A stretch of 64,000 bases of DNA from Hybos culiciformis. Taxonomy: Eukaryota; Arthropoda; Insecta; Diptera; Hybotidae. This document shows positions 1-12,022 of the stretch, one piece after another (position 1 is the stretch's first letter; the number at the start of each line of letters is the position of its first letter). Below the pieces are notes generated by a model. That model saw nothing but the letters and a program-made list of their open reading frames with translations, was not told where the DNA came from and made no database searches. The stretch lies in contig OZ023275.1 in the NCBI GenBank assembly GCA_964007475.1, positions 37,071,381 to 37,135,380 on the forward strand, read 5' to 3'. The position numbers and the translations under genes were made by a program.

Positions 1-3000
1 AATATGAAACAGTTTACTCACAAGTATAGTGTGCCAAAGACGTTTTCATATTTTTTTATGTCTTTCAATATATATATTTAAAATTTATTAATTTTTTCCG
101 TATGCTAAAATCTTTAATTTTTTTTTTTGTTTTTCACCCTTGCAATCAATTTTTTTTGTTTTTTTTTTTTAATTTTTAATATTAAAAAAATTAAACCGAA
201 AAGAGCTCTTGAAGTAGTGTTTCTTAAGAGGTCCTTGACTCTGATTAAGTATTTAACAAAAACAAAAAATAAAAGAATTATTGCATTTAATTTTAGTTCG
301 TTTCACAAACAGGATATTATTTTATTTATAAAATTTCTATTGTATTAAAATTTTTTGTGCAAATTTTTTCATTGTAACTTGCCACTTCAATTTTATTCAA
401 TATTGTTGAAAACTCATTAAAAAAATATAAGGAGAGCTAAGGGCAAAATCTTATTCTTGAAATCTACTGATATTAAAAATTTATTTGGAAAATCGCTAAC
501 ACCTAATTTATTTGGTGCCAAAAGTTAACTTTGTGGTTTATCTGGCTGTGAACGATGCTCTGTTTTTAAGTTTTCCTAAAGGTTAAAAACTATAGAAGTA
601 AAATTAATTTATAACTTTTATAATGTCCTCGTTTTCCAATTAATAAACTGTTCGATCCGGCCACAAACAAAAGTGTTCAATATATATATGTTTTATTAGA
701 CTTTTATTTAATTAACTATGTAAGAACCAGATAAATATTTATTTTTATGAAATTTTGAAACCATATACAATTAATTAAGCAGGCTATATGTCCTGAATTT
801 AGACTGAGGAGGCCACTATGTTTAGAATTACATTTTGGCACACTGACAAATAAAACAATGTACGACGCTATTATAAAACTTGACCACATTATGCATTTTA
901 AATATAACATAAATAAAACTATTATGCTATTATATGTATCTACATAGAAAAATTAATAATTGTGGTATAACAAAACACTGTGTACATAACCACAGAAATT
1001 ATTTTCTACTTTATTATTATACTTAAAAAATTATGAAATAATTATTTCATTCTTCAAAAAGAATAAAATTTTTTTATTTATGAATATGAAAATTTTCTTT
1101 TGTTTCTGATTTCTCTCAAAGGATTCGGGAAATAAATTAATTACAGAGTAAAATTACAAAAAAAAAAAGAGAATAAAAGTTCATGAAGTTAACTTTGCTA
1201 GGGGTAAAAATTGAAGACGGAACACCTTTATTTTGATTCAATGGTATTTTAAGAAGGTAACTTAGATCCAAGATGGTAAATTAGAAATTTTAATATGTTG
1301 AACGTTTAGATAGTATCTGAATAAATGGAAAACACTACATGTATAATTATTTATTACTATACACTCCAAATAAGATATATCTATTAGTTGAATTGTATTT
1401 ATCCTCAGCTTAATTATATACTTAGTACAGATGGATAAATTTTGAATTTTTCCGTTCTATTAAAACTGTCAAAAAACATATGATATAAACTTTTTTTTTT
1501 TAAACACAAAATTTGTGTATTAAGAGTCGTATTTTATGTTCAGTTCGGGCCATGGAGAAACTTATTTCTTAAGTATTTTCAATTAAAAAAAAATTAAGTA
1601 ATTTTTGCATATTAGTGCTTCTCCTGAAAACCTTTGGTTTTCATGAATAAAAACATTCTAGGATAAAAATATTTCGATAGTGTCAAAAAAGTACAAATTT
1701 TCTAATTTTTATAAATTTTTTTCGAAAGTCAAAAAATTAGTGGTTTAATTACACTAACAAAATACATTTGCAATATTTTTATTAAAAAACTTTAGCAGAG
1801 GAGAACTACTATTGTTTTATTTATTTTTAAGAGTAGGGGTCGAAATCTCGGTTTTGTATTGAACTAACTGTATTCGTTTATTCTTTATCTGACCGAGGTA
1901 TAAAATATTGTTCAATTTTCACGTTCGTGAACGACCCAAAAAAATGAACATGAATCAATTCAACTATTTAAATGAACCACGAAAAAAATTACCTTTGTAA
2001 AAAAATATTACCGAGTGAACGAGCTAACGAAATACTAATTTATTTTTTTAGTTCATCGGTTATTTTTAAACTTAATGATCAATTAAAAATAGATATTTAA
2101 TTTTAATTTTAATGTTTAAAACATTTTATTTTATTAATAACTCAATTATTCAAATATCTTCTTTTCTAACATTTAATTTGAATGCTTCCCTAAGAACTGT
2201 AATACTAACGAAACCTGAAGCTAAACACATAAAATTTACAAGGGAATCTTTAACCTTAATTCTCTCTATAATATTTTTGCTTATTAAATTTTTCTTGATA
2301 AAATCAAGTATTGAATTCACTCATGTAATCACGGATTGAATTGAAATTATATACTTCCAAAATATTTCCCTCATTCGACCCTGTTTTTCATGTTAATTTT
2401 TTTTTTAATTTAAATTCAAAATAAACGATAAATTTAAAATTTTTCTTGTTTTGTGCGGGTTTTTTAATTTTTTTAAATTCTAGAATTAATTTTTCGAACG
2501 ACATTTCGGGAAAGTTTAAAGATAATTATAATGTCTATTAGAGACCAAAAAAAGATTTTTAATATTTTGCGTTTCTGCGATTCTATTGCAGTCGGAGTGA
2601 AATTTTTTTTTCGTTGAGAAAACTTTTTGATTTATTTTTTCGCTAAAAAATATGATTTTTTTTACAGTTTTTAATTATAAATGTGCAAATATAATAAAAT
2701 GTAAAATATAATTTGTGTTCAGAAAAAAATTTGAATTAAAAAAGTTATTTTAGTGGCTTAAATCATGATTTTTGTATTTTATCGAAATATGGAGACGCGA
2801 CAAAAAAATTAATTTATAGTGCGAAAATATTACATATTTTTAATTTTCGCCGGAAAAACTTATAAATTAATATATATTCCTTTAAATTAATTAACGAAAA
2901 TTATTTAAGTTGCATTAATTAAAATTCCCCAATGCAATTACCACTTCAATTACTTACCTGCCATTACTATATAAATTGCAAAATTTTTGAGTTAAAAAAT

Positions 3001-6000
3001 TCAATTTTTTTGTCAACAAACTTTATTGTTTTTGTTTTACATTTTTTTGACAGTTTTAATGGAACATATAAATATTTACAATTTAGAAGAAAATTTTTAT
3101 ATGATTCCTTCTATAGATTTAAATTATATTAGTATATCTAATCATCTGATAGTTCGAGATGTCTTCATTTTTTGAAACGAGTAAAGAGAACTATTCAAAT
3201 TTTAATGTAGTTTTTCAAAGCTAAATTTTTTTTATAGTTATACACTATTACACTTTGTTAAATTTATAATCAATAATATATTTCTTTTAAAGATACGATT
3301 TTCGTTATACAGGGCTACCATTTGTAGTTTTTTTTTTAAACAATTTAATAACTTCTTGTAGGTAATTCAACAAAGATTATTAACTCTTTGTACATAAGAT
3401 AAAAATAATAGTTTTTATTTTTACCACCTTTAAGAAACTTCCTTATTTTCCTATTATTACAAATCTAGTCTGAGCAGACAATAATATTATGTTAACAATG
3501 AGAGCAGAAAATTATTGATTTTGTTTTTTTTTTATGTTTTGAACTAAAATTTATACATAATATAAAAAAAAAGATCAAAAAGGATATATGCAAGGCACAT
3601 GAAATATTTCATAATACGCAGATGCTCCAATTTTTTAAGGTTTTGATTGTAACATTTTTTTTAAATTAGGTTCTACAATCCATTGACTGGATAGCTCGAC
3701 AAAAATATTTAATTTAAACTATTTACTTTTAATCTTCAATATCGATTTCATTGACGATCAATTTAAATTAAAAGTCCTTGCTTGGCATAATTATTTTAAA
3801 GTTGTGTAGATAGTAAGACTCTATCTTGAATAAAATTTGTATCACAATAAAATTTAAATTTTCTAAAATATTTTTTCCAACAAAATCCTCAACATTATAG
3901 ACTAGTTTTTTTTTACAAGGAAAATTTTTCATTTTCTAACTATATTATTAACTTAAAATTCAAAAATTTTAACTATTTTTTTTTTTACTTAAAAATCAAC
4001 TTCTCTATTTTGTCCCCTATACATATACTGCATACAAATTTATATGTTTCTTTTTAGAATTCTAAGTTTTTCTTAAACATTAAGGTTTCGATTACATTAA
4101 AAAAAAAGAAATCTGTTATAAATATATCATATATGTAGAAAATAATATGTCAAAAAAATCATCCTTTTTTTTTTAATATGATCTTCTGTCAGAAAATGAT
4201 TGTTCTTATGTTTAAAAAAAAACAAAAAAACATAAACAAGATACATGTAAAGAAAATTTAACAAAAAATAATTTCCTAAAAAAAAAATCGAGATCTGATT
4301 TTGTGTTTTACTTGAAATGTACAAAAATAAATAAAATGGTAAATAATTATGTTATACATAAAATTATATATTGTACAAAATTTTTAAATTAAAAGTAATC
4401 CAACGTACGGCAACCCAAAAATATTAAATGAAATTATACCTGACCCACACATTATATTTTTCTTATTTTCTCTTATACTTATTTCCTCTATAATATTTTT
4501 TACAAGTCTAAAGTAGTCACATTAAACATTGAATTGAGTTTAATGAAGAACATCACGAATCGATTGACTACGTTCACAATTACTTGATAACGTCATAGCC
4601 TTATAGTAGCTTTCAAAATTGTTAAAAAAAAAATGTTTAAATTAAATTGGACTGATATTCATAATAGTATACAATGGCTCTTTAGCGCACATAAATGTAG
4701 ACATGTTTGGCTACAAAAATAATAACGTGCAAATATTTATTTAACTAAATCAGATCATCTACCTGGATTCCTATATATTTGTTGCAAAAATAAATATCGT
4801 CGTCAGTTAAAATTAATGGTTACCCATTGTTATCATTATATTTATAATATATATAAATTTTTTTGAAAAATCTTTTTGATCCTTTTTTAATTGAAAAAAA
4901 AAAAATCTTTTTTCAAGTTTAATTCTTAGACATTTCGTCTAGTCAATATTGCGCAAAAATATAACATGACTTCCTTAAAAAAATAAAAATCCTATACGTT
5001 AAAATTTATTTATTTTTTTTTTTCTTTTTCAAAATTAAATTTGTCCCAAGGACAAACAGATGTACCTACAAAATTATAGTATTGTTCTTATTATTATTAT
5101 TTCTTGCAAAAATATGTATGCATTCTTATAATGCGCCACCAGACCAGTTTATCTTTTTTTTTTTTTTTTTGGCAAATATTTGGCGGGATTTTATTATTTT
5201 TATTAAGGTCCTGTATCTTAAGATTATCAAAAAACAGACAATAAAATCCTTTTTGTTTGTATTTTTAAACATGCAAATATTTAAATATAAATAAGTTTTA
5301 ATGGCAAAATAAGGACTAAAAAGAGAAGCTCAAATAATGTATCCTTTTAAAAAAAATTTTTTTTTTTGCAATTTCGGGGTGAAATTCGCTACCAAAAAAA
5401 TATATATTATATTTTTTATATATATAGGTATATAATAACTTAAATTCTTTTTTTGTGAATCTTTTTCTTTTTTTTTTTTGCACATAATCTGTAATCAAAA
5501 CTTTACACTGTTCTTCCAAAGATTAAGATCAAAAAAGGAATCTTTTTATTAAAGTTTAGATATTTTTGTGTTGTGTTTGAAAAGAAATGTCCGGATATAT
5601 CATAAGAACGAACGAACCCTTTAAAATAAAAAATATTTTTTTATTTCTTTTTTTTTTTTTTTGTACCTAAATGTAGAAATAATATCCCTAAATTTATTAG
5701 TAAAACAAGTCTTTTTATGCAAATTGGTTTTAATTTTAAAAATTATTCCATCTATCAGTTCTAAAATGGAACAAATTTCAAGTGAATGAAAAATAAGACC
5801 CTTTGAAAAAAAAAAAAATTTTTTTAATAAGAAGAATATTTATGACATTTTGTCATATATAAGGACATCACAGTGTGCACATAAAATCATTAAGTTGTTC
5901 TGAGTTTTTATAAATTTCATAAGTTAATTTGTTATGGAACATTGTGAAGAAAATCAGAAATAACGTTAAAAATAAATTTATAAATTTATAATCAATAAAT

Positions 6001-8323
6001 GATTGGGGCTGTTTCCTGGCAGTCCTGTTTGTGCAATGTCTCGTGATTTTCACAATTTCTGTATATTTATTGGGATTATTCAACATAAACGTATAAAAAC
6101 AGACATATTTATATTTTTTCAACATTTTCATAAATGAAAAAGAATAAATAAATTTCAATATTGACGATATAACATATTGTCCAAGATAAATTTTATATAA
6201 AACATAATTTTCAGTATACTCTTTCCTGGCATCAATTTTTTGGCAATTAAACTTTTTTTTTTTTGAAGGATAAAAAAAAATTTTTAATTGAGAACAAGTT
6301 TTTCATGTGCAATTTTTTTATTTTTTTTTATTTTCATTTTCTTTATTTATTTTTTTTTTTTTGAATGAAAAACCTATTGTATATAGAAAAAACTTTTTGT
6401 GTCCTTTTTATGACTGTAAATTGTGTGCATAATTCACATTTTATTTCTTGTTTACAATTTTTATTATTGTGCAAATTATTCTCGCATATTTCATTTTTTA
6501 GGACTTTAAAAAGAGTATAGTTGGTTTTATGAAAAAAAAAAATATATGTATATATAATATTATTTTGGGGGAAAATTTTTAATATGCAGTGTGCATCACA
6601 GTTCAATTAATTAATATGTTGAATTAGATTATTGTAAGAGTGTGCATACAGTTTTTCCAAGTAAGAACCAAAGATTAATTCTAACAATCGTATTTTTTTA
6701 TATACTTTTGGGTCAATTTATTACCGACCAATACTGAGAATAAACGTCTGATCGTCAAAACGCCACAACTTTTTATTTTTTCAATATTTGTTTTAATGAA
6801 ATTGTCATTCTAAATTCCGAATGGGAGCGATGTATTTGACTGTTTTTCATTTGAAAGTACGTACTGTTGGCCTATTCGAGTGTAATGAAATTTAAATGTT
6901 TTTTTTTGGTTTAATCTCTCTTTTATCAGTTTAAATTTAAAAACTGACTTTAAAAGAAATAGAGTCAAATATGTGCTTACAGTCAAATCAACACAACCCG
7001 ATTGGAGTTTTGATAAAAAAAAAATTAATTTCCAGGTGAAAATATAAGAAAGAAACTAATATCAAAAACCAAATTAAATTTCTAATTTTAATAGTTATTA
7101 TTCCAAATTCGTTCTTTAGGGATTTGTAACAAAATTAAAATTGATGGTTTTTTTTTTAATGTTAAAATGAGTTATATATGTACATATATATAAATCACTG
7201 CCACAAAATTAGTAAAATATAAAATTTTGGTAGAATTTATTTTGTTGTTAGGTGCGCGTTAATGCAATTTTTTGTGCATTTGCGAATTTTTTTAATATTT
7301 TTTTTTTTTTAGCTTTTGTTAATTTTAAATCTCTTCTTATAATGAAGGAGGGTTCCTTTTTCTTGCTGCTAACTTTATTGTTCATTATATATTTTTTAAG
7401 AAGAAAAAAAGGATGTTTTTCTGAGCCAAAAAATCAAATTTGTATACCATGTTTTTTATTGTTCAAATATTATGTCTTGTCTAGAATCGTTAATGCATTT
7501 GTGATGATTTTTTTGTAAGAAAAAAAATAAAAAGACTGTAAACTTTTTTTTTTTTTATTATTATTAACATATTTTATTTTGCACATTATAAAATGCATTC
7601 TTTTTTATTAACTGATTTTTATCAAGGATTTTGACACTCTTTTGACAAAACAGTTTTTATATCTTGTTGCTAACTTCCATTTTTTGAAAGATATGAATTC
7701 AAATATGTGTATGTTTTTAATTTGCATGACATTTTTTGATTGTAATCATGAAGTTTATATTGGTGCGCAAAGTTTTATAACAAAAAATCTTTTTATTTAA
7801 TTTGAAATTAATATTTGGCGAACTATTTTTGAAAATAATCAGGACCTGAAGATTTTAAAAAATTATGAACAAAATATATTGGCGGTAATGATAAATTAAA
7901 TAAGGGAAAGAATTTATCAAAAATTAAGGATACGAAATCATAAGACTATGATTGTTGTTCTGAGTTATCGCGCCAAAATTAATTGGATTATAATATTATA
8001 TACATGAAATATTGTAAACTTTGAAGCTGTCATTCTTAATATGTAACTAATATACGTTTGCGTAATGGAAAAATGCATTATTTTAAATAAAAAAAAAAAT
8101 TAGATAAATTTAAAATAGTAAAAAACAAAATAAATATCTTCTACCCTTATTTTTTTTTTCTTAATATTCTCGTATAGACCTTTTTTCAAGAAAAAAATGA
8201 CTTGGGTCTTAAAAGAATTATAATAAAAAAATAACAAAGTGTCACACTATGATGAGGGAATATGTATAATACACAATTTTTTTTACGTAACTATTTTTTA
8301 TGAATCAATAAGTAACGACAATA
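1..8323. other. gene-poor AT-rich intergenic DNA
   Basis: No gene is supported here. The sequence is dominated by A/T homopolymers, for example a run of 17 T at 5,154-5,170. Short open frames of 60-96 codons occur on both strands, but they are made almost wholly of Phe, Lys, Ile, Asn, Leu and Tyr, which is what random AT-rich DNA yields. I saw no splice-bounded exon, RNA gene or clear transposon end. Confidence 0.6.
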
Positions 8324-8873
8324 CAGGCATACCTCGTTTAGCGCTCATGATGCGTTCCTGAAAATTGCTGAAAATTGAGCGTTAACAGAAACAGCGTTAA
8401 AAGAGGTGCTATTTACAGGAAAATATATGGTTACGTTCCTGACCAATTTTTTTTTTGGTACTTTATGAAGTGAAAAATAAAAAAAATTGTATTTTTTTTT
8501 GAATTTTTTTTTTAATTCATTTATATTTTTTTTTTAAATTAGAAACTAAATTAGAATTCAATAAATAGGTATAACAAAACAATAAAACTATTTGTATCAC
8601 TATTTCGAATGAACAATTAATACAAAATTTCACATTAGGATTCCCCGAATTATAATTATTTGATGGTTTTTGATATTTAGGATTTCCCGAATCATAATTA
8701 TTTTTGAAATTTTGAAAAAGAGGGATTCCAAGAATTATAAATATGAAATTAGAAAAATAAAACGTTTTAAAAAATATTTTAAAGTAGCAAAAAAAAATTT
8801 TTTTTTCAAAAAATCAAAAGAGCGCTATAGCGAAACAGCGCTAAAAGAGGTAGCGTTAATCGAGGTATGCCTG
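8324..8873. mobile_element. pogo/Tigger-like MITE (about 550 bp)
   Basis: The left end reads CAGGCATACCTCGTTTAGCG and the reverse complement of the right end reads CAGGCATACCTCGATTAACG, so these are terminal inverted repeats. Both sides are flanked by TA (8,322-8,323 and 8,874-8,875), the target duplication of the Tc1/mariner/pogo superfamily. The CAGGCATACCTCG head resembles pogo/Tigger-type termini. The interior has no transposase frame, so the element is non-autonomous. Further in, both arms carry AGCGCT and a 'gcgttaaaagagg' or 'gcgctaaaagagg' motif. Three decayed copies of a 'ggattyc..gaatyataa' unit lie about 42 bp apart in the right half. Superfamily is inferred from the end sequence and the TA duplication. 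Confidence 0.82.
8638..8741 (+). repeat. three decayed tandem units inside the MITE
   Basis: Units starting near 8,638, 8,680 and 8,723 share 'ggattccccgaattataa', 'ggatttcccgaatcataa' and 'ggattccaagaattataa'. The period is about 42-43 bp and divergence between units is moderate. This is an internal expansion of the enclosing pogo-like element. A 68-codon open frame across it is incidental. Confidence 0.6.
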
Positions 8874-8875
8874 TA

Positions 8876-11868
8876 ATAGTAAAAAAAATATATATATAAC
8901 ATAAATTAGAGGCGTGTAGCACTTACAGAACTAAACTGTTAGACAAAGATTTTTTATTTTTATTTTTGTATTAAAATTTATTTCATTGAAAATAATGGGT
9001 TTTAATAAACTTGAAGAATCTTCAGATGATGTGTGAATGAACTAAATTTTTAATTAAGTGCGCCAACGTTATCAAGTTCAATTTTCACTTTTCGCCGAAT
9101 GTTTATCAATAATGTAAACAAAAAAAAAAAGATATTTGAAGTAGTAAATAAAATCTATAAAATTGTCGGTCTTAGGCCCAATTATATTTTTTTTATCAGA
9201 TATATTAAAAAATTGAAGTAATCTAATCCTTCTTAAGTCATTCAGTAGTAACATATACAAGGCAAGGTATAAACAGAAATTTTAGCTGATGCAGCTATCA
9301 AAACGGAAGCGTGGCTTATTATCTGTTATCATTATTATTTCTGACTAAGAAATTTGAAAATTTTTTGTGAAAATCTTTATTTTAACATAGTTAGTCGCTT
9401 TAATTACAATTTATTTCACATATTGGAAAAAAAGAGAATGTCAATACTTGCACAGTATACAGGTAGGAGAATCTAAAAAAACAACAAAATTTCTTACTCC
9501 ATAAAAATAATCTTGGGGTGTAGTAGAAAAACGGGTATAAAAAATCAGAGCAAGAATAAATTTTAATTAAGTTTTGTCTTCAGGTAGAGATTTATTTTTT
9601 TCCTTTTAATGATATTGCAGACGACATGTTATTTTTATTTGTTAACATTCTTCTGTTTAATTTAACAGAAAATAATATCCGGAAAGGAAATACCATGCAT
9701 TTTACATTTTATTTTATTAAAAAACTAAGTACTACTATTTAAATTTTATATGTGTACATTTCATAGAATATTAACTCAGAAAATGATGATAAAATTTTTC
9801 TTTTTCATATTTAGTTCTTCTGCAAAATGACTGAAAATTTACAAAGTTTTTGAATTTCTTATTCCTTAACTTTTTTTAACATGCAAAAATTGTTATAAAG
9901 TAGATAACTTAATTTTTAAAATAGCAATGAATTACTTTCACATGAAAAGTTCAACATAATACTTAAATAGTTTTGCTTATATCTTTATTTTATCGATAGG
10001 CAGGCTGCCACTCGAACCTAATCATTATGTATCTAGCCTTCCTTTGTAATAAGAATTTGGCTCAATAACCAGGAAAAGTTCAAAAGTGATATCAATCTAG
10101 CCATTTGTTTTAAAAGTGTCCTTCAACTTTTTGGAAATAACTTTATTTAACATAAAAAATTTCAAATATCTAAATTCAGGTTTATTCTTACAGTCCCACC
10201 TGAAGATCGCCTACAATATATTTTCCGTTCAGGTATGAAAATGGAACAATCAGATATTTATAACCTAAACGAAATTTCACTGCTTCTCAAATACATTTTA
10301 TAGGTTCATCTTTAGGTTCATAGTGTAAGTGAAGTTCTTGTATAATGTCGAATCTCAAACCATGAAAAATATGCTATTATGAGCTTTTGAAGTATATATT
10401 TTAGAAAATCACAGAACAGTATGTCATAAATAAAATTAGGGGCTCGTTTTTAAGATTTCGATTTAAGATACACAATTTAATTTTAAGATATTTTGGTTTA
10501 GATTCCTTCAATATCAAACATCAATCGTACACTATCAACATTAAATCGATGTAGAAGTAAACGAGATTGGGAATATTTTGGCATTCAAAGAAATTAAATC
10601 AGTCGGGCAATTCATTAGTTATATTTATAAGCATTTCAGTGAAGGACGCACGAAATGACATTTATGAAAACATAGTTATAGTTCCTTTGTTCGGGTAAAA
10701 AAATGACAGCTTATAATTTTGAGATTAAACTACTACCATATAAACCATAAATCAAAATTTAATAATTAATTTTATATTTAACTTAATTATAATAAAAGAG
10801 AACACAAAAAACGTACCTGATTTTAATGGAATAAAAAAATCCAAATTTCAATTTAATTTTTTTTTATAATAAAAATTTATTTATAGCCATTTTTTCACTA
10901 AACTTTTTTTCTTAACATTACTTTTCATTTCAATTTCTTATATTTATAATTTTTCACTATTTTTTTTTAATTTTTTTTATTTAGTATGGAAATTTTTTTT
11001 ATTAAAAACAGCACGAACGTCTTCCCATCGTAAATTCATAAACTGAAATGTAATTGAAAAATAAAAGTCCTTCTTGCAAAATAATCCAGTTTTTTATTTA
11101 ATTTTAAATTTTTTATTTGTTCTCCTTTAATCGAAATTTCTTAACCAATGGAATTTTGTTTAAAATAACATTGCACAAATTGAAAGGGTCTTTTTTTGGT
11201 AAAGATCTTACCAAAAATTAAAAAAAAAATTATTATTATTATCTTGTGCTCTGTAAGAAGAAATCATATAGAATTGACCTTGATATAAATTCAGTATCAA
11301 TGCTCTCATTTCCCCTCTCATCTATAAGATATTTTTTTTTGAGGTTCTGTGATTTACAGGTACAGGTAGAGTTTAAAAAAAATTCCCAATTTCAGTGAGT
11401 TGAATTAAATCCATGTCTTTTTTATAATTATTTTCACAAATTTAATAGAAATATTTAAATTCTTTGAAAAATAATCATTGTAAGCTCGTACAAAATGTGT
11501 TAAAACCAGGCTGTATATTCCCAACCAATTGACTGTGATGAAGACAAGAAATATTTCTATTGTGCTTCTCTAAAAAATTCTTGTATTTTAACGCCGTTTG
11601 ATTATTTATACATATACATGATGTTTTGAAAATTTATTAGAAAAGAGGACGATGGCGATTTCAAAAAATTGACCAAAAAAAGACTTGGTTTATCATTTTG
11701 GGTTTCGGAGCTAAGAGCTTTCAACCAGCCAAGGATCTAAATTATTTACATATAAAATTTTTATAAGTTTTTAATTTTAAATTCTAATGAAAATTAGTAT
11801 TTTGGTACTTAGATGTCGATTAGACGAACTTAAAAAAATTATTGTAACTTAAAATTAAAGTATTTTAA
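8876..11868. other. intergenic DNA with one slightly richer patch
   Basis: Mostly AT-rich filler without supported genes. The part from about 9,990 to 10,700 is less monotonous. It contains a stretch near 10,191-10,235 with a splice-acceptor-like and a donor-like sequence around a short open frame (see findings). No promoter, RNA gene or repeat family was recognised. Confidence 0.5.
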
Positions 11869-11869
11869 T

Positions 11870-12018
11870 GGTGAAAACACAATTGGGGCGACAACGACGG
11901 CGACAGCGATAGCGACTGTCAAAAACCATATATTTGTATGAGAATGAAACAATTGAGGCGATTTTTTTATATGAAAAATCGCTGTCGCCGTCGTCGTCGT
12001 CCCAATTGTGTTTTCACC
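11870..12018. mobile_element. foldback MITE with GC-rich 41-bp arms
   Basis: The left arm 11,870-11,910 begins GGTGAAAACACAATTGGG. It matches the reverse complement of 11,978-12,018 at 39 of 41 positions. The arms contain CGACGGCGACAGCGAT, which stands out in this AT-rich setting. TTAA occurs just outside each end (11,865-11,868, one base from the arm, and 12,019-12,022), a possible target duplication. The 67-bp centre includes a third degenerate copy of the arm head, 'gaaacaattgaggcgat', near 11,946. No coding capacity. The superfamily is not certain; TTAA would suggest a piggyBac-like mobiliser, but AT-rich flanks make a chance TTAA easy. Confidence 0.75.
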
Positions 12019-12022
12019 TTAA

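Noticed and set aside
5868..6158. 96-codon minus-strand frame
   Set aside because: A frame of this length is expected about once by chance here; Phe/Lys/Asn-rich, no motif, no splice context.
6343..6606. 87-codon minus-strand frame with several Cys/His
   Set aside because: Cys/His spacing does not form a zinc finger; composition is otherwise AT noise.
8670..8876. 68-codon plus-strand frame
   Set aside because: Lies inside the pogo-like MITE and its internal repeat; not a transposase.
9995..10030. tRNA B-box-like sequence (ggttcgagt on the minus strand)
   Set aside because: No A box, anticodon arm or acceptor stem can be formed around it; not a tRNA or tRNA-derived SINE.
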